Positions 42,280-53,752 of a stretch of DNA of 64,000 nt are shown here, in pieces. A model generated the notes under the pieces. The model saw only the letters and a program-made list of their open reading frames with translations, did no database searches and had not been told where the DNA came from. The stretch is from NCBI GenBank assembly GCA_009809945.1, contig WTPW01000149.1:125606-189605 (forward strand). Direction: 5' to 3'. A program made the translations under genes and the position numbers. The stretch's first letter is position 1. Every line of letters begins with the position of its first letter. Source of the stretch: Gigaspora margarita (Eukaryota; Glomeromycota; Glomeromycetes; Diversisporales; Gigasporaceae).

Positions 42280-44640
42280 TTTCTACTATGGTATTTTGCT
42301 ATTTCCACCATGGTTATACAAGATTTTCTATTTTTAGAATTAATATAGGGAATTGCTATTTCCACTATAGTATTTTGCTATTTCTACTATGGTTACACAA
42401 GATTTTCTATTTTTAGAATTAATATAATATATTATAAAATTACATTCTAACTTTACCTTTAACCCTAACCCTAACCCTAACTCTAAAACTAATAAATAAA
42501 CTTTCTTTGGCTTTTAATTAAAGTTGTAGAGCTTATTTTTCTAATTCTAATAGTAGTTAAATTATCAAAATTGGCCTATTGGATCCCAAGATACTTGGAT
42601 CAAAGAAGAAAATATAAGGATCGGCAAATTCACTATTATACAAACTATTATATATGTTTTGAGACATTTTTTATCATAGTAAAAAATTTACTAAGAAAAT
42701 AATAAAACTTGTTTTAAGAAACTAACATTTTTTTGAGCTAACGAACAAGTTTACTTAAGAGCCAAGTCAATTGTGATAATAAAATTCTGTGCAAATTACG
42801 ATTTTTTGTTGATAGCTTTTTTTAACTTAAATTTGTTTTTCTTTATATGTTCAGAAATATTTTTTTATCGTAATAAAAATTTTTACTAAGAATATAATAA
42901 AAATATGTTTTAAGAAACTAGTATTTTTTTCATAAAATTGAAAAACTCTTCCCGACGATCACTTGTACAAATTTCCAAACAAAAGAAAAACAAAAAATTT
43001 TTTTAGTAAAAGACGAAGCAACTAATTAACACCAGTTTTTATAAAGGTCAACCTCTTGCTGTATTCCTGGGGACTCCTTTATATATTTGGCATGCAAGCC
43101 AGAAGCGTCGGTTGTGCAAGATAACTGGCAGTTGGTGCCCTTGGTACAAGAAATTCTGGTAGAAGGTTTCTTCTGTCGACAAAAGTGTCATAGTTGGCTA
43201 GGCGGTGAACAAAAAAAATGAGTTTTTCAACACTTTCTTTAAGGTTATTTGATGACAAGAACAAAAAACCCCTATATCCTCTACCATATTCTTGCTTGAA
43301 GTTTTTTCTCTGGAATTTTGGACGGAAAGTGGGAAAATCGGCATACCCCCTCCAAAAGATCGATATTGTTGTTCCTATTCTAATCGGAAAGAAGGTATAC
43401 AAGTTGGTAAACAGGAATGATGCGTATCGAGTTGTGGCGCAGAGGAGAAGGCTGATCTGTGGAATAAATTCCAGAATGTCCCTTTTTTCTTTTTTCTGAC
43501 ATGTACATATAATACTTAGGTGGGGCGTTTCCCTGCGCTGTATTATATAATTTTTATTATTACATAGATTGTTTTCTTTTTTTTCTATGCTTCTTTCTTC
43601 TTTCTTCAATTTGTTTTTGTTTTATTTTGGTACTCGTGTAGGGTCGTATAGTATTTCTCCATTTATTTTTTCCCCTTATATATTTCATTTTATTTTTGTT
43701 GTTCTTTGGTCAGTTGGAATTTTTGTTCTTCTGCTCGTGAAGCTTGGAAAAGAAGGTTTTTAGAAAAGAAAAGTAAGCAGTCTTGACAAGGCATACAACG
43801 GCCAGTTAATGATCATCAGGAGCTAGTCATATGACTACAAAATTCTTAGGAAGTTAAGAATCCGAGGTGAAATAGAAAGTTGTTTTGGCAGGTCGCATTG
43901 GGCTTTTGCTTGGTGAGTCATTATTAGATAGAACATTAGACAAGTAAAATATACGATTGTGTACTTTACTCTATAGTTCAAATAATTAATAAAGACAGGA
44001 CTGCTTAAGATAAAAAAAAAAAAAAAAAAAAAACTAGCATTTTTTTGAGTCAAAGAATAACTTTACTTAAGAGCCCAAAGCCAATTATCATAATAAAATT
44101 CTGCGCAAATCATAATTTTTCATTTGATAGCTTTTTTTAGCTTTGTGTAATAGTGAATTTGCTAATCCTTATATTCTCTTCTTTGATCCCAAGTATTTTG
44201 GAATCAGTATTAATTTTTCAACTAAAATTTACTATGTGGATACCACACAATTTATAAACTTTTTCTGTGCGGCAAATAACAAAAATAACTAAAACTGTGC
44301 GCACTATTTACAAAATGCCAATTTTTTCTGTGCGGTATCCGCACACCTACTGAAAAAAATGTGTGCAAAATTTGGTTTCTGTGCGCTATGCACAGTCCAC
44401 ACAGTGAAAAATGATCGCTTCTTGGGATCTACCAGGCTGATTTTAATAATTTAACTACCATTAGAATTAGAGAAATAAGCTTACAACTTTCAATTAGAAG
44501 CCAAAGAAGGTTTATTTATTAGTTTTTAGGGTTAGGGTTAGGATTAAAGTTAGAAGTAGAATTAGATATATTATATTAATTCTGAAATAGAAAACCTTGT
44601 ATAACTATAGTGGAAATAGCAAAATACCATAGTGGAAATA
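42280..44640. repeat. Large palindrome carrying a retroposon
   Basis: The left arm (about 42280-42860) and right arm (about 44050-44640) share GCTATTTCCACTATGG, GGTTACACAAGATTTTC, CTTTCTTTGGCTT, TTCTAATAGTAGTTAAATT and TGATCCCAAGTA. TTAGGG-like tracts lie in both arms (42463-42480 and 44522-44545). The middle is filled by the retroposon at 42933-44030. A TGTGCGG-word insert sits near 44200-44410. Confidence 0.75.
42933..44030 (+). mobile_element. Polyadenylated retroposon of unknown type
   Basis: This unit is less AT-rich than its surroundings. It ends AATAAAGACAGG (43987) and then a poly-A run of about 20. AAACTAGTATTTTTTT (about 42917-42932) precedes it and AAACTAGCATTTTTTT follows the tail, giving a 16-bp target duplication with one mismatch. 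A 93-codon frame (43218-43499, with GRKVGKSAYPLQKIDIVVPI) is in the sense direction but matches no family I know. The longer 43079-43609 frame is antisense and probably a shadow. It could be a 5'-truncated LINE, a processed transcript or a long SINE. Confidence 0.6.
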
Positions 44641-44648
44641 GCAATTCT

Positions 44649-45407
44649 CAGCATAGCAGAAGTTCATTTTGATTGGCTAAAATTTGAATAAATATGATTG
44701 GCAACGATCATTTATTTATACAGTCAATTGTAATTTTTAAAATACTTTTATTAGAAAAGAATCGTCACGCCATATAAAAATTTTTTTTTGTAATACGTGA
44801 CGAAACAATAAACTTAAGCAACCTATTTTTCATCTTTAAACCTACTGTTTTTCAATGAGAGATACAGTGAGATACAGTAGTTCAAGAAACTAGATGAAAA
44901 GTGAATATTATGAAAGGTCGGGAAGGTGGTTCAGCGATCTAAGCAATTAGTAAGTGAAATTGTGAGTTGTTGTTTTAACTGGGCTTGTTTACCTTACAAG
45001 TAAAAAAGAAAAGTACTATTTTGAATTACTACTCTAAAACCTTTTATTGTATATATTTAGGCTATGAATATAATTTAAAAATAACATTTATAGATACAAA
45101 AAGTTGTAATAGTGGTAGTGTTTAGGGTTTTTGGGTATGCGTAATAATGTATTGCGAAGCTGATTTAAAGTATTTTTTGTAAAATAATATATTTATCATG
45201 TAATAAATAATATAGATATATATTTCGTGATATTTAAATTAAAACAGTAATTATTAAACTGTATTAAATGTACTGTAAAAGCGTCTTTAGAGAGTATTAA
45301 AGTTCGTAATAAACTTTATCCGGGCATAGCCGGTAATCTATCCGAGGTGTGATTGACATTTTTCTGGGGTATTTTAACAACCAATCAAAACGAACTTCTG
45401 CTATGCT
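44649..45407. mobile_element. hAT-type element, perfect 8-bp duplication
   Basis: The flanks are GCAATTCT on both sides (44641-44648 and 45408-45415). The ends CAGCATAGCAGAAGTTC and the complement of AGCATAGCAGAAGTTCGTTT are inverted over about 27 bp, offset by one base. A tRNA-like stretch with an A-box-like TGGTTCAGCGATCTAAG lies inside near 44937. The minus-strand frame at 45297-45479 overlaps its end and is not a gene. Confidence 0.85.
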
Positions 45408-45430
45408 GCAATTCTCTATATTTTTATATA

Positions 45431-46354
45431 AGGTAAGTGTACCTACTTTGACGCAGCTAAGTATTACGATTGATATCACGTGATAGATTGATCAGAATCA
45501 GGTGATTTTAATACCATTCGATTTGTCTCATCGAGTCGAATCGAATGGTATCAAATTCGTCTAATTTTGATCACTGGTTCACAAAATATTACTCATTAAA
45601 CTTATCTAAAAATATATTCTTAATTTGATACAGTGTTCCTAATTTGACGCATCGACAATATCTTGCGAACTATCGATCAGAATCACGTGATTTTGACACC
45701 ATTCGATTCGTCTCGCCGAGACGAGTCGAAAGGTACCAAAATCATGTGATTCTGATCGATAGTTCGCGAGAAATTATTATTTAACCAAAATCAGCTGTCC
45801 AAGACAATTTTAAAAATTAATATAAAATAGCGATTTATTTTTGATGGATCGGTCTGATTGTGATGATTTCGCCACCAAAATGACCGCCTCAGAAAGACGA
45901 TTCCAACGAATCCAAAATCGCTAAAATCCAATCACGGGGTCACAAGGTTTTTGATGAAAATAGATTAATTAAATTAATCTATTTTCATTAAAAATGACAC
46001 GAAACCCCTAATGATCTTGTGACCCCGTGATTGGATTTTAGCGATTTTGGATTCTTTGGAATCGTCTCTCTGAGTCGGTCATTTTGGTGGTGAAATCATC
46101 ACAATCGGACTGAACTATCAAAAATAAATCGCATTTTATATTAATTTTAAAAATTGTCTTGGACAGCTGATTTTGGTTAAATAATGATATCTCGCGAGCT
46201 ATCGATCAGAATCACATAATTTTGGTACTGTTTGACTCATCTCGGCGAGACAAATCGAATGGTGCCAAAATCACGTGATTCTGATTGATAGTTCGCAAGA
46301 TATCGTCAATGCGTCAAATTAGGAACTGCGTCAAATTAGGTACATCTACCTTAT
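45431..46354. repeat. Hierarchical palindrome, about 920 bp, CpG-rich
   Basis: The outer ends GGTAAGTGTACCTACTTTGA and the complement of GGTAGATGTACCTAATTTGA are inverted, with TATAA/TTATA outside. The arms (about 45620-45960 and 45975-46335) pair nearly perfectly. Each arm also contains its own hairpin, such as CACCATTCGATTCGTCTC with GAGACGAGTCGAA (45700-45735), and another at 45490-45590. CpG content is far above the neighbouring relatives, implying a younger copy. Confidence 0.85.
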
Positions 46355-46359
46355 ATATT

Positions 46360-47510
46360 ATATATAGAATATGCCTATTTGTAACAGCCTGTTATATACT
46401 TATTTGTAATAGCCTTTATTTATAACTTAAAATTTTACTAAGATAACTCCTATTGCACTTTTAACAAAAATAATCTTCTCACAATTTTGTATTAATTTTG
46501 TTTTTAACTCTAATTTAACTTTATTTTAATATTAATATGCCCTTATGAGCTATTACAAATAAGCATGTAACAGGTTATTACAAATAAGTTTATATATATC
46601 TATTTTTTTATATTATAAAAATGATGCCTATATACAAATACAATCTATATGCAATCTGGTTAGGCAATCTTGCATATCTCTTTATAATAAAATTATTATC
46701 TTATCACAAGTATTCTTTATATTTTTACTATTTATTTTGCATGTATGAAAATTGGATAGCATAAATAGTTATGATTGCATATTATAAAAATTTTGCAATA
46801 TTAATTATATCAAATGCACATTAGTATTAATGGCCCTTATATTATATAGTAGCTATACATAGAAACCTAAATGCACCCTCTCAGGACTAAGCCCAAGTAT
46901 GCATTTATAAAGAGTGAGCTCTTAAAGAATTATATTAAAAAATCTATTTAATATGCTATAATATGTATAACTGAACATAATATAGTCAACTCTCTCCATT
47001 CCATCAAGAATGTTCAAGAATTTTTATATATAATAATTTTTTAGGTTCAGTTCTCAAAGAGTTATTATTAGCTAATTCGAACTCTATAATAAAATTTTCA
47101 AATGTTCTAGAGTATTTTGTTCAGATTAGAAAGAATGTATAGTATTCAGATTAGAGAAAGGTGACTGTATATTTTATTTGTAATATTATATAATATATAT
47201 AATATATATAAAAAATATACACATTGATTTAAGATATAATAGTATATATATAAAAAATATATATATAGATATAAGTAATATAATATATATAGTAATAATA
47301 ATATATCAATACATATACAAATATTGCTAAACTAAATATTTATCCAATTATCTAAAGTTTGATCTGTTAATTGTAATACTTCAATCTCAAAATACCATCT
47401 AATTGTGAATTGCTTTATTGAATCTTTTTTATATTGATAAAATTTTCAATAACACTAGCCAGTTTTATACATTTGCTTGCACTTTCTTGCTAAAACAAAA
47501 AAGTGTACAC
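46360..47510. other. AT-rich stretch, possible eroded pogo-type MITE
   Basis: TAGTCAACTCTCTCCATTC (about 46983) and the complement of CAGTCACCTTTCTCTAATCT (about 47145-47166) may be the ends of one eroded element. A TA-rich microsatellite follows (47170-47320). No gene is recognised. Confidence 0.4.
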
Positions 47511-48174
47511 TAGGGTCTTAGCTAGGTTGGGTTTGACCAAATCTGGATTGGGTTGAGTCAGATCAAGGGTGAGTTGGGTCAGACCTAGGTTAGAAAAAAC
47601 CTGAGTCAGGTCAGACCCAGGTCAGATTATATACAATGATCACAAGTAGTTGCTATATTGTAAAATCAAAATATTACTATATTAATCAATAAAATCTGCT
47701 TAAATAAACTTGTTTAAAAGAACAAAATGCATATACTTTGAAATTTATATCCAAATCAGAATACTTTTTATTATTTGACTTTTAATTTTTATATTCGTCA
47801 AACATATTTCTTAAAAAGATTCTAATTTTTTCATTGAACATAAAAATTAAAAGTCAAATAATAAAGTTTCTCTAATTTAGATAGAAATTTCAAGGTATGT
47901 GCATTTTGACCTTCCAAACAAGTTTACTTAAGTGGGCATTATCAATTTATATAGTAAAATTTAGACTTTACTATGTACCAACTATTATTGATCTGGGTTC
48001 AACCCAGGTTGGGTTGGGTTGGGTTAGACCTAGGTCAGGTTTGATATAAGGCAGGTCAGACCTGGGGGTTGGGTTTGGCATGAAGTGGACCAAACCTGGG
48101 TCAGGTTTTGAGCCAAGTGGATCTAACCCAAGTCAGGCTCAAACCTGACCCAACCTGACCCACTAAGAACCCTA
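47511..48174. mobile_element. TAGGG-type word element (GGGTCAGGT words)
   Basis: The ends are TAGGGTCTTA and TAAGAACCCTA. Subterminal regions are built of GGTTGGGTTTGACC and GACCCAGGTCAG words. A family A copy (47640-47995) occupies the centre. No clean 8-bp duplication is visible. The element lies within a SINE core (GTGTACAC on the left, TTAGCTACTATACCTGTAGC on the right). Confidence 0.7.
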
Positions 48175-49000
48175 TTAGCTACTATACCTGTAGCCTAATT
48201 ATGAAACTATCTATTAAACTTTTTGGCTTTTATTCCTGCTTTATATTCTTTTAATATACTTTTTTTGGATAATTTACTACTAAAATACCTGAAACTTTAT
48301 AAGCATTTGAATTTATGATAAATCTAATAAAATAGTACTGTTTTATCTAGTTAGTTGTCTATACTTTTAGATAGTGTTAACATATACTTGCAAGTTAAAG
48401 TTACTTCTAACCTCTTACTAATGCCTACTTTGCCCTTGTGAAGTTTACCCAAACCCTGGTATCTGCTTTTCTAAACTTTATAGATTATTTTATATTACTA
48501 GAAACTTCTAATTTTATAGCTTAAAAGAATTAATTTGTTTGGCATTATATGCTTAAGGCCTTATTTTCTTGGTTCATACTTCACAATGAATGTTCTTTTT
48601 CTCTAATATGACTCTGGTAGCTTAGTTTGTAGAGTTCTTGTACATTTTTGGTTCTCTATAGTTCAAATTACTCTGTCTTATTTTGCATTATTATCAAAAG
48701 TTTGTATTATTTTTTTATTTGGATCTTGCCAAGTAGATTTTAAATTTTTAAGTTCTTTAAATACTTTTTGCAACTTTAACAAACTTATTATGGATTTGTA
48801 ATACTGTTTTGCTTTTCTCTATAATTCTATTTGGCTTTGTCAAATATTGTATAAATACTTTCAGAATCTCTTATTGCAATTTGGTGTTCTAAAGTTGCAG
48901 ATCTTTATATATCCAACTATTGATAAAGATCTATTACTATCATACAGGTATTTTATCTAAAAATGTCTCAAGAAGAATCAAACTTAATACCTTGTAACTA
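48175..49000. mobile_element. SINE remnants
   Basis: TTAGCTACTATACCTGTAGC (48175-48230) is the minus-oriented SINE core. TTGCCCTTGTGAAGTTTACC (about 48432) resembles the body segment at about 56728. CTGGTAGCTTAGTTTGTAG with CTATAGTTCAAAT (48613-48670) is a plus-oriented tRNA-like head. These are fragments of at least two eroded copies. Confidence 0.5.
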
Positions 49001-49221
49001 ATTACTTGAGGGATACAAAACATCCAACTATAATATAATACTATACTACTATGTGCTAAATTAATATAAGCACCAGTAAATATAATTAAATAATAAATAT
49101 TTATGAACTTAAATACTTATAAACTTAAATAAATTTAATAATTCATTTTTATAAACATGCCTGTTCAAAAAATAAATATTATTTATATTTATAAACTAAA
49201 TTAACAATATTAATATTTACT

Positions 49222-49864
49222 AGTTCTCCAAGTTGATAGCATAGCGGTTATGCTCTGAAAATGCAAATCAGAAGGTTGCCAGTTCAATTTCCAGCAGTGG
49301 CAAAATTGTAATTCTATGTTTGCGGGTTCTACTATATCGGGAAGAATAGTGTAGATTAGATAGTTTTGAATAGGCAACACCCATAGCAGGTTGCAGGTAT
49401 TGCAGCTAGTGTGAAACCTTCGGGCGAACTACTCAAATTAGGCACCAAAGTGCACGTGTAGCTAGTTGTACTCTTGTTTATGTGACATCAATTGGCAGTC
49501 CTCAGTGGAGGGCGCTGTGAGTAGTCGGGATCAAAACCTCTGGATCATCTTTGTGCCAGAACTACAATTTGAATAACCAAAGTCACATGATGTACTGAAA
49601 GGCTGAAGTCTGAAAAGTTACTTCAAGAACACGTGGTGCATGTTCGAACTGCGAATCATACCAACAGGTGTTTTCCAGATCAATAACTGGCAGGGCTTGC
49701 TAGAAGATGAAGTGTTTCAGTGAGACAATCCTACTTGGGCACTCAATGAAGTAGCTGAGTTGATAGTCTAACCATAGTATTTAGATCATTATTTGTATAC
49801 TTGTATTTAAATTTAAGGATTTAATAAAGGTAGTGCTAAGGTTGTTAATACGTAAAAAAAAAAA
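49222..49864 (+). mobile_element. tRNA-derived SINE, full copy
   Basis: It starts with a tRNA-like head (AAGTTGATAGCATAGCGG, then GGTTGCCAGTTCAATTTCC), which supplies A- and B-box-like elements. The shared core follows (about 49365-49475: AATAGGCAACACCC, GTTGCAGGTATTGCAGC, GGCGAACTACTCAAATTAGG). After a longer unique 3' part it ends AATAAAGG and poly-A. The perfect 15-bp duplication ATATTAATATTTACT lies at 49207-49221 and 49865-49879. This is a young, complete insertion. Confidence 0.9.
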
Positions 49865-50239
49865 ATATTAATATTTACTTAATATTTATTTTTAGATTAT
49901 TTCAAATTATATCTGTTTGAGTTGATTTTAAATTTATGAACTTCAATTTGTTAATTAAAGTTTTGGTATATTGTTATATTAGTACAATTTTATATTGTTT
50001 TTAAATAGAATTAATAGAAAAATATTATATAGTTATTAAGTAGTACAAATTTTATCACACCAATTAATTCTTTAACATTAGTTTTATTAGAAAAATTTTT
50101 TTCTGCTCTTTAAAAAGAGATAATTTGACTAAAATTTGAGTTATTATAAAAATGACTTATTATCTTATTATTTCATTATCTTATTATCTCATTATCTCAT
50201 TGTCTCATTGTCTTATTATCTTATTGTCTTGTTGTCTTA

Positions 50240-50768
50240 CGGGGCATCCATAAATTTCGTTATGCTTGAGGGGGGGTCCCCCAAAATATAACGATTTTGC
50301 AATATGTAGGGGGGTCCCCCTAACATAACGCAATTTTTTATAAAAATTTATCTAAAACTTGATCCAGTGGTCCTAATTGGATGATTTTGGTACCATTCGA
50401 ATCATCTCGTGTAGAGGATTCGAATGGTACCAATTTTATTTGATTTGGATTACTGGATCACGTTTTATTAACGAAATACTATTGGTTATTATGTTTTCTT
50501 ATAAAATTACTATAAAATCAATAGTATTTCGTTAATAAAACGTGATCCAGTAGTCCAAATGAAACAATTTTGGTACCATTGGATTCGTCTCATAGATACG
50601 AATCGAATGGTACCAAAATCATCCAAATTGGATTACTGGGTCATAATATATTCGAGTTTTTGTAAAATTTTATATATAAATATACAGATTTTTAAAAAAT
50701 TTTTTATATAGTAGAGGGGGTCAAGAGCTACTATGTAGGGGTACATAACGTTATTTATGGATGCTCCT
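50240..50768. mobile_element. DNA element with GGGGCATCCATAAA ends
   Basis: The ends GGGGCATCCATAAATTTCGT and the complement of GGAGCATCCATAAATAACGT are inverted. Next to both are G-rich tracts (GAGGGGGGGTCC on the left, AGAGGGGGTC on the right). The centre holds two palindromes of the GGTACCATTCGAATC type, related to 45431-46354. The target duplication is unclear because the left flank is a TTGTC/TTATC microsatellite. Confidence 0.75.
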
Positions 50769-51230
50769 TATTATCAGTAACATGATATAGTTACATAAAA
50801 TTTTTTTATTTATAAAATTTTACAAAAAAATATATAAAATTATAAACTCAATAGGCAAGACTAGTTTCAACCTACATATTAATTTAAAATTAAATTTTTT
50901 GCAATTATATTTTAATTATATAAAGCAAATAAATAAGAATAAACTTACTTTATTTGCCAAGTTACAGTTTTGACATTTTTGTACAAAACGAAAAACAAAT
51001 ATTTACTAATTTTAAATTAGCAATTGATTTTAACTAATTTTCATCCTAGGTGATATCACCTACATCGGGTACAGATTGTTATTGTTTATATTTTGATCAC
51101 CCAGTTACACAATATAAGATCTACATATATAAGTATTTTTTTTGTATTTTTTCTGTGGTTTATTAACTTTTGTTCTTTCTCTTTTCTTGACTTTTAGGCA
51201 ATATTTTTGATGTTTTCGTCGTTGGTGTAT

Positions 51231-51660
51231 GCTGTTGGTGTCATTATTTGGTGCTTCATGCATTTTAGTACGTCTTTAGTTGTTGGCATTGTTAGTTCAG
51301 TGTTCTGGTTCTTTTGCTTCATTAGTTCTCTTACAACTTGCTCATGCATTTTTTTTCTTTTTTAGGATTTTTTAGAATGATTTCAGTGCTATACGTGATG
51401 GTATTCATTGCTAGTATCATTAATCTGTGTTTTTAGTATGTTTTTTGTTGTGCTGTTGGTATCATTATTTGGTGCTTCGTGCATTTCAGTGCATCTTTAG
51501 TTGTTGGCATTGTTAGTTTGGTGTTCCGTTCTTTCGCTTCATTAGTTCTCTTACAACTTGCTCATGCATTTTTCTTCTTTTTTAGGATTTTCTAGAACGA
51601 TTTCAGTACTATACGCATTGGTATTCATCGTAGTGTTGTTAGTCTGTGTTTTCAGTATGT
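51231..51660. repeat. Tandem duplication, 221-bp unit
   Basis: Two copies begin GCTGTTGGTGTCATTATTTG and GCTGTTGGTATCATTATTTG. They run through TTTAGTTGTTGGCATTGTTA and CAACTTGCTCATGCATTTTT. The sequence is similar in style to 9850-10620 inside the TTAA element. Confidence 0.85.
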
Positions 51661-52317
51661 TTTATGTTGCTAGTGTTGTCAACTAATATTATTGTATTTT
51701 CATTTTGTAGTAAAATTTCAACTTTGTTTAGGTTAGGGTTAGGGGTCTTATAGGGCTTGAGGTTAGCAAAATATATAGGACAATTGCTTAAGAAATTTTT
51801 TGGTTATAGCGTGAAAGGTGATTTTTTATATAAATTTTAGAGAAATATGTGATTTTTGAAAAAGTAAACATTTTGTTCTGGTCTTCACGCTCATGTTGCA
51901 TTATATTAAAGCGAGACTTGCTATTGATTTGGGCTATACAAAAATACAGGATAGTGAAATTTTGTGGTTTAAGCTGAAATCCCTGTTTAGTTAGGGTTAG
52001 GGTAGAGCGATTAAAAGTTTTTTTCCTATGCTATAGTAAAATAAAAATGCTGTAGCAGAGGTGACAGCCATAGCAGAAGCATAAAATATCCTTTGTGAAG
52101 CAAAGGATAACAGACAATATCTTTTCAATTATATATTTAGTATTGATCTATAATAAACAGCGCTATATATACTAATATCAGAAAATCCCATGATCATTAG
52201 TTCACGTGCTCTACAAAATTATTCAACTGGCTCTGATGTGACTTCTGACCCAATTTAACCCTGATTTCTGAACTAGGTGCTGTTACCTAGGGTGAAAGTT
52301 AGCAAAATTCTTAGCAA

Positions 52318-52845
52318 TTATATATAAAATTATACTTTGAACAACTTTACTTAGTAGCAAAATATAGATTATCTTGACAAAAAGCAAGTTAGCTATATAC
52401 TAAAGTTAAAATTTTTGGTTTGTAATATAAACCCTTTTTTTATCAAAATAAACTGCTTTGGGCTTCTAAATAAACTTGTTCAGCAGGTGATTCTACTCAT
52501 ATTAAAGTTAAAAGCACTTTCTCAAACCTTTTACTAAGTAAAAATAGGGTTAAAGTTACAAAATATTTTTTTAAAAAAGTTTTTTTTCTAACTTTAACCC
52601 TATTTTTCACTTAGTAAAAAGTCTAAAAAAGCATGTTTTAACCTTAATATGAGTAGAATTACCTGCTGAACAAGTTTACTTCAAAGCCCAAAGTAGGTTA
52701 TATTGATAAAAAAAAAGGTTTTATATTGCAAACCAAAAAATTTTAACTTTAGCATATAGCTAACTTGCTTTTTTGTCAAGATAACCTATATTTTGAACTA
52801 AGTAAAGTTGTTTAGAGTATAATTTTACATATAATTACTAATTTA
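52318..52845. repeat. Foldback element, about 530 bp
   Basis: The arms pair through ATAAACTTGTTCAGCAGGTG, CTACTCATATTAA, ACTAAGTAAAAATAGGG and GCAAGTTAGCTATAT. The apex lies near 52580. A diverged arm recurs near 53510-53730. Confidence 0.8.
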
Positions 52846-53084
52846 AAATTAGTAAATATTTGTTTTTAACAAAGTCATATTTTTATATTGTACAAAAATA
52901 GCAAAGCTGTAACTTGGCAGAAAAGATAAGTTTATTCTCCTTCTTTTGCTAATTTTAAATTAATATATAGATTGAAACTAACCTTGCCTAACAAGTTCAT
53001 AGTAACTTTAAATATTTTTTTGTATAATTTATATATAATTAAAACTGGTTCAAAAAAGTGTAACAAATCATTTTACTATTATAG

Positions 53085-53270
53085 GATTCTGAAATATACA
53101 CAGATAGGTTAGGTTAATTATAAAATTACTAAAAATAGAAAGAGCTGCAGAAAAAACCTCAAAGATAAGCAAGAAATTTACTTAAAATAGAAAAGATTTG
53201 CATAAAAACCCTCAAAAATAAGCAAACTAATACCTGACCTATTTATATATATTTTGGGGTCCTAGTATCA
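53085..53270. mobile_element. Family D MITE, copy 1
   Basis: The inverted ends are AGGATTCTGAAATATACACA and TATATTTTGGGGTCCT. The body repeats AAAAATAGAAAG, CAGAAAAAACCTCAA and AAAATAAGCAAACTAA. Relatives are at 23148, 53753 and 56000. Confidence 0.75.
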
Positions 53271-53329
53271 TTAACTCATTGTTTTATAATTTTATTATTT
53301 AAGTTTTTAAAAGATATATAAATACTGCC

Positions 53330-53520
53330 TTTTTTTCAAAACAAAGCAGGTCCAATTCCTCTTCTCTTTCTTTTTTTTTTTCTTTTCTTAATGTTCAATT
53401 CTTCTTTTCTTTCTTTTTTTTTCTTAAGGTTTAAATTTCTCTTTTATTTTCTTTTCTTGAAGTTTTATTTTTTTTTTTAAATTTTTGTTCTTTATTAAAA
53501 TTTTTTTCCAACTTTAAACC
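53330..53520. repeat. Pyrimidine-rich tract
   Basis: About 190 bp of T and TTCTTTT runs are broken by two AATGTTCAATTC- or AAGGTTTAAATT-like interruptions. It looks like a degenerate microsatellite, and no other function is visible. Confidence 0.6.
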
Positions 53521-53752
53521 TATTATTCATTTAGTGAAAGGTCTGAAAAAATATGTTTTAATCTCAATGTGAATAGAATTACTTGCTAAACAGGTTTACT
53601 TAAAGCCCAAAGCAGGTTATCTTGACAAAAAAAGGAGTTTTATATTGAAACCCCAAAAATTTTAACTTTAGCACATAAATAACCCATTTTTCTTACAAGA
53701 TAACTTACTTTTGCAAAGTAAGTAAAATTGTTTAGAGCAGGTTTTTATAAAG

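Larger units (their letters stand above)
50855..53005. mobile_element. Long-TIR DNA element, about 2.1 kb
   Basis: Inverted ends of about 200-230 bp match over AGTTTCAACCTACATATTAA, GAATAAACTTA, GCCAAGTTACAG, ATTTTTGTACAA and ACAAATATTTACTAATTTTA. The right end is split by the foldback at 52318-52845, beyond which CACCCTAGGTAACAGCACCT still matches the left CATCCTAGGTGATATCACCT. The interior is GT-rich with a 221-bp tandem duplication (51231-51660) and a TTAGGGTTAGGGG tract near 51732. No transposase is recognised. Confidence 0.75.

Noticed and set aside
43079-43609. 176-codon minus-strand frame, among the longest uninterrupted frames in the window
   Set aside because: Opposite to the poly-A tail of the retroposon it lies in, Lys/Phe-rich, and no motif recognised.
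49225-49300. Possible tRNA gene
   Set aside because: A- and B-box-like sequences are present, but it is the head of a SINE with poly-A and a target duplication, and no full cloverleaf was evident by eye.
51150-51720. Protein-coding gene in the GT-rich tandem repeat
   Set aside because: No sustained open frame; the signal comes from the 221-bp duplication inside a DNA element.
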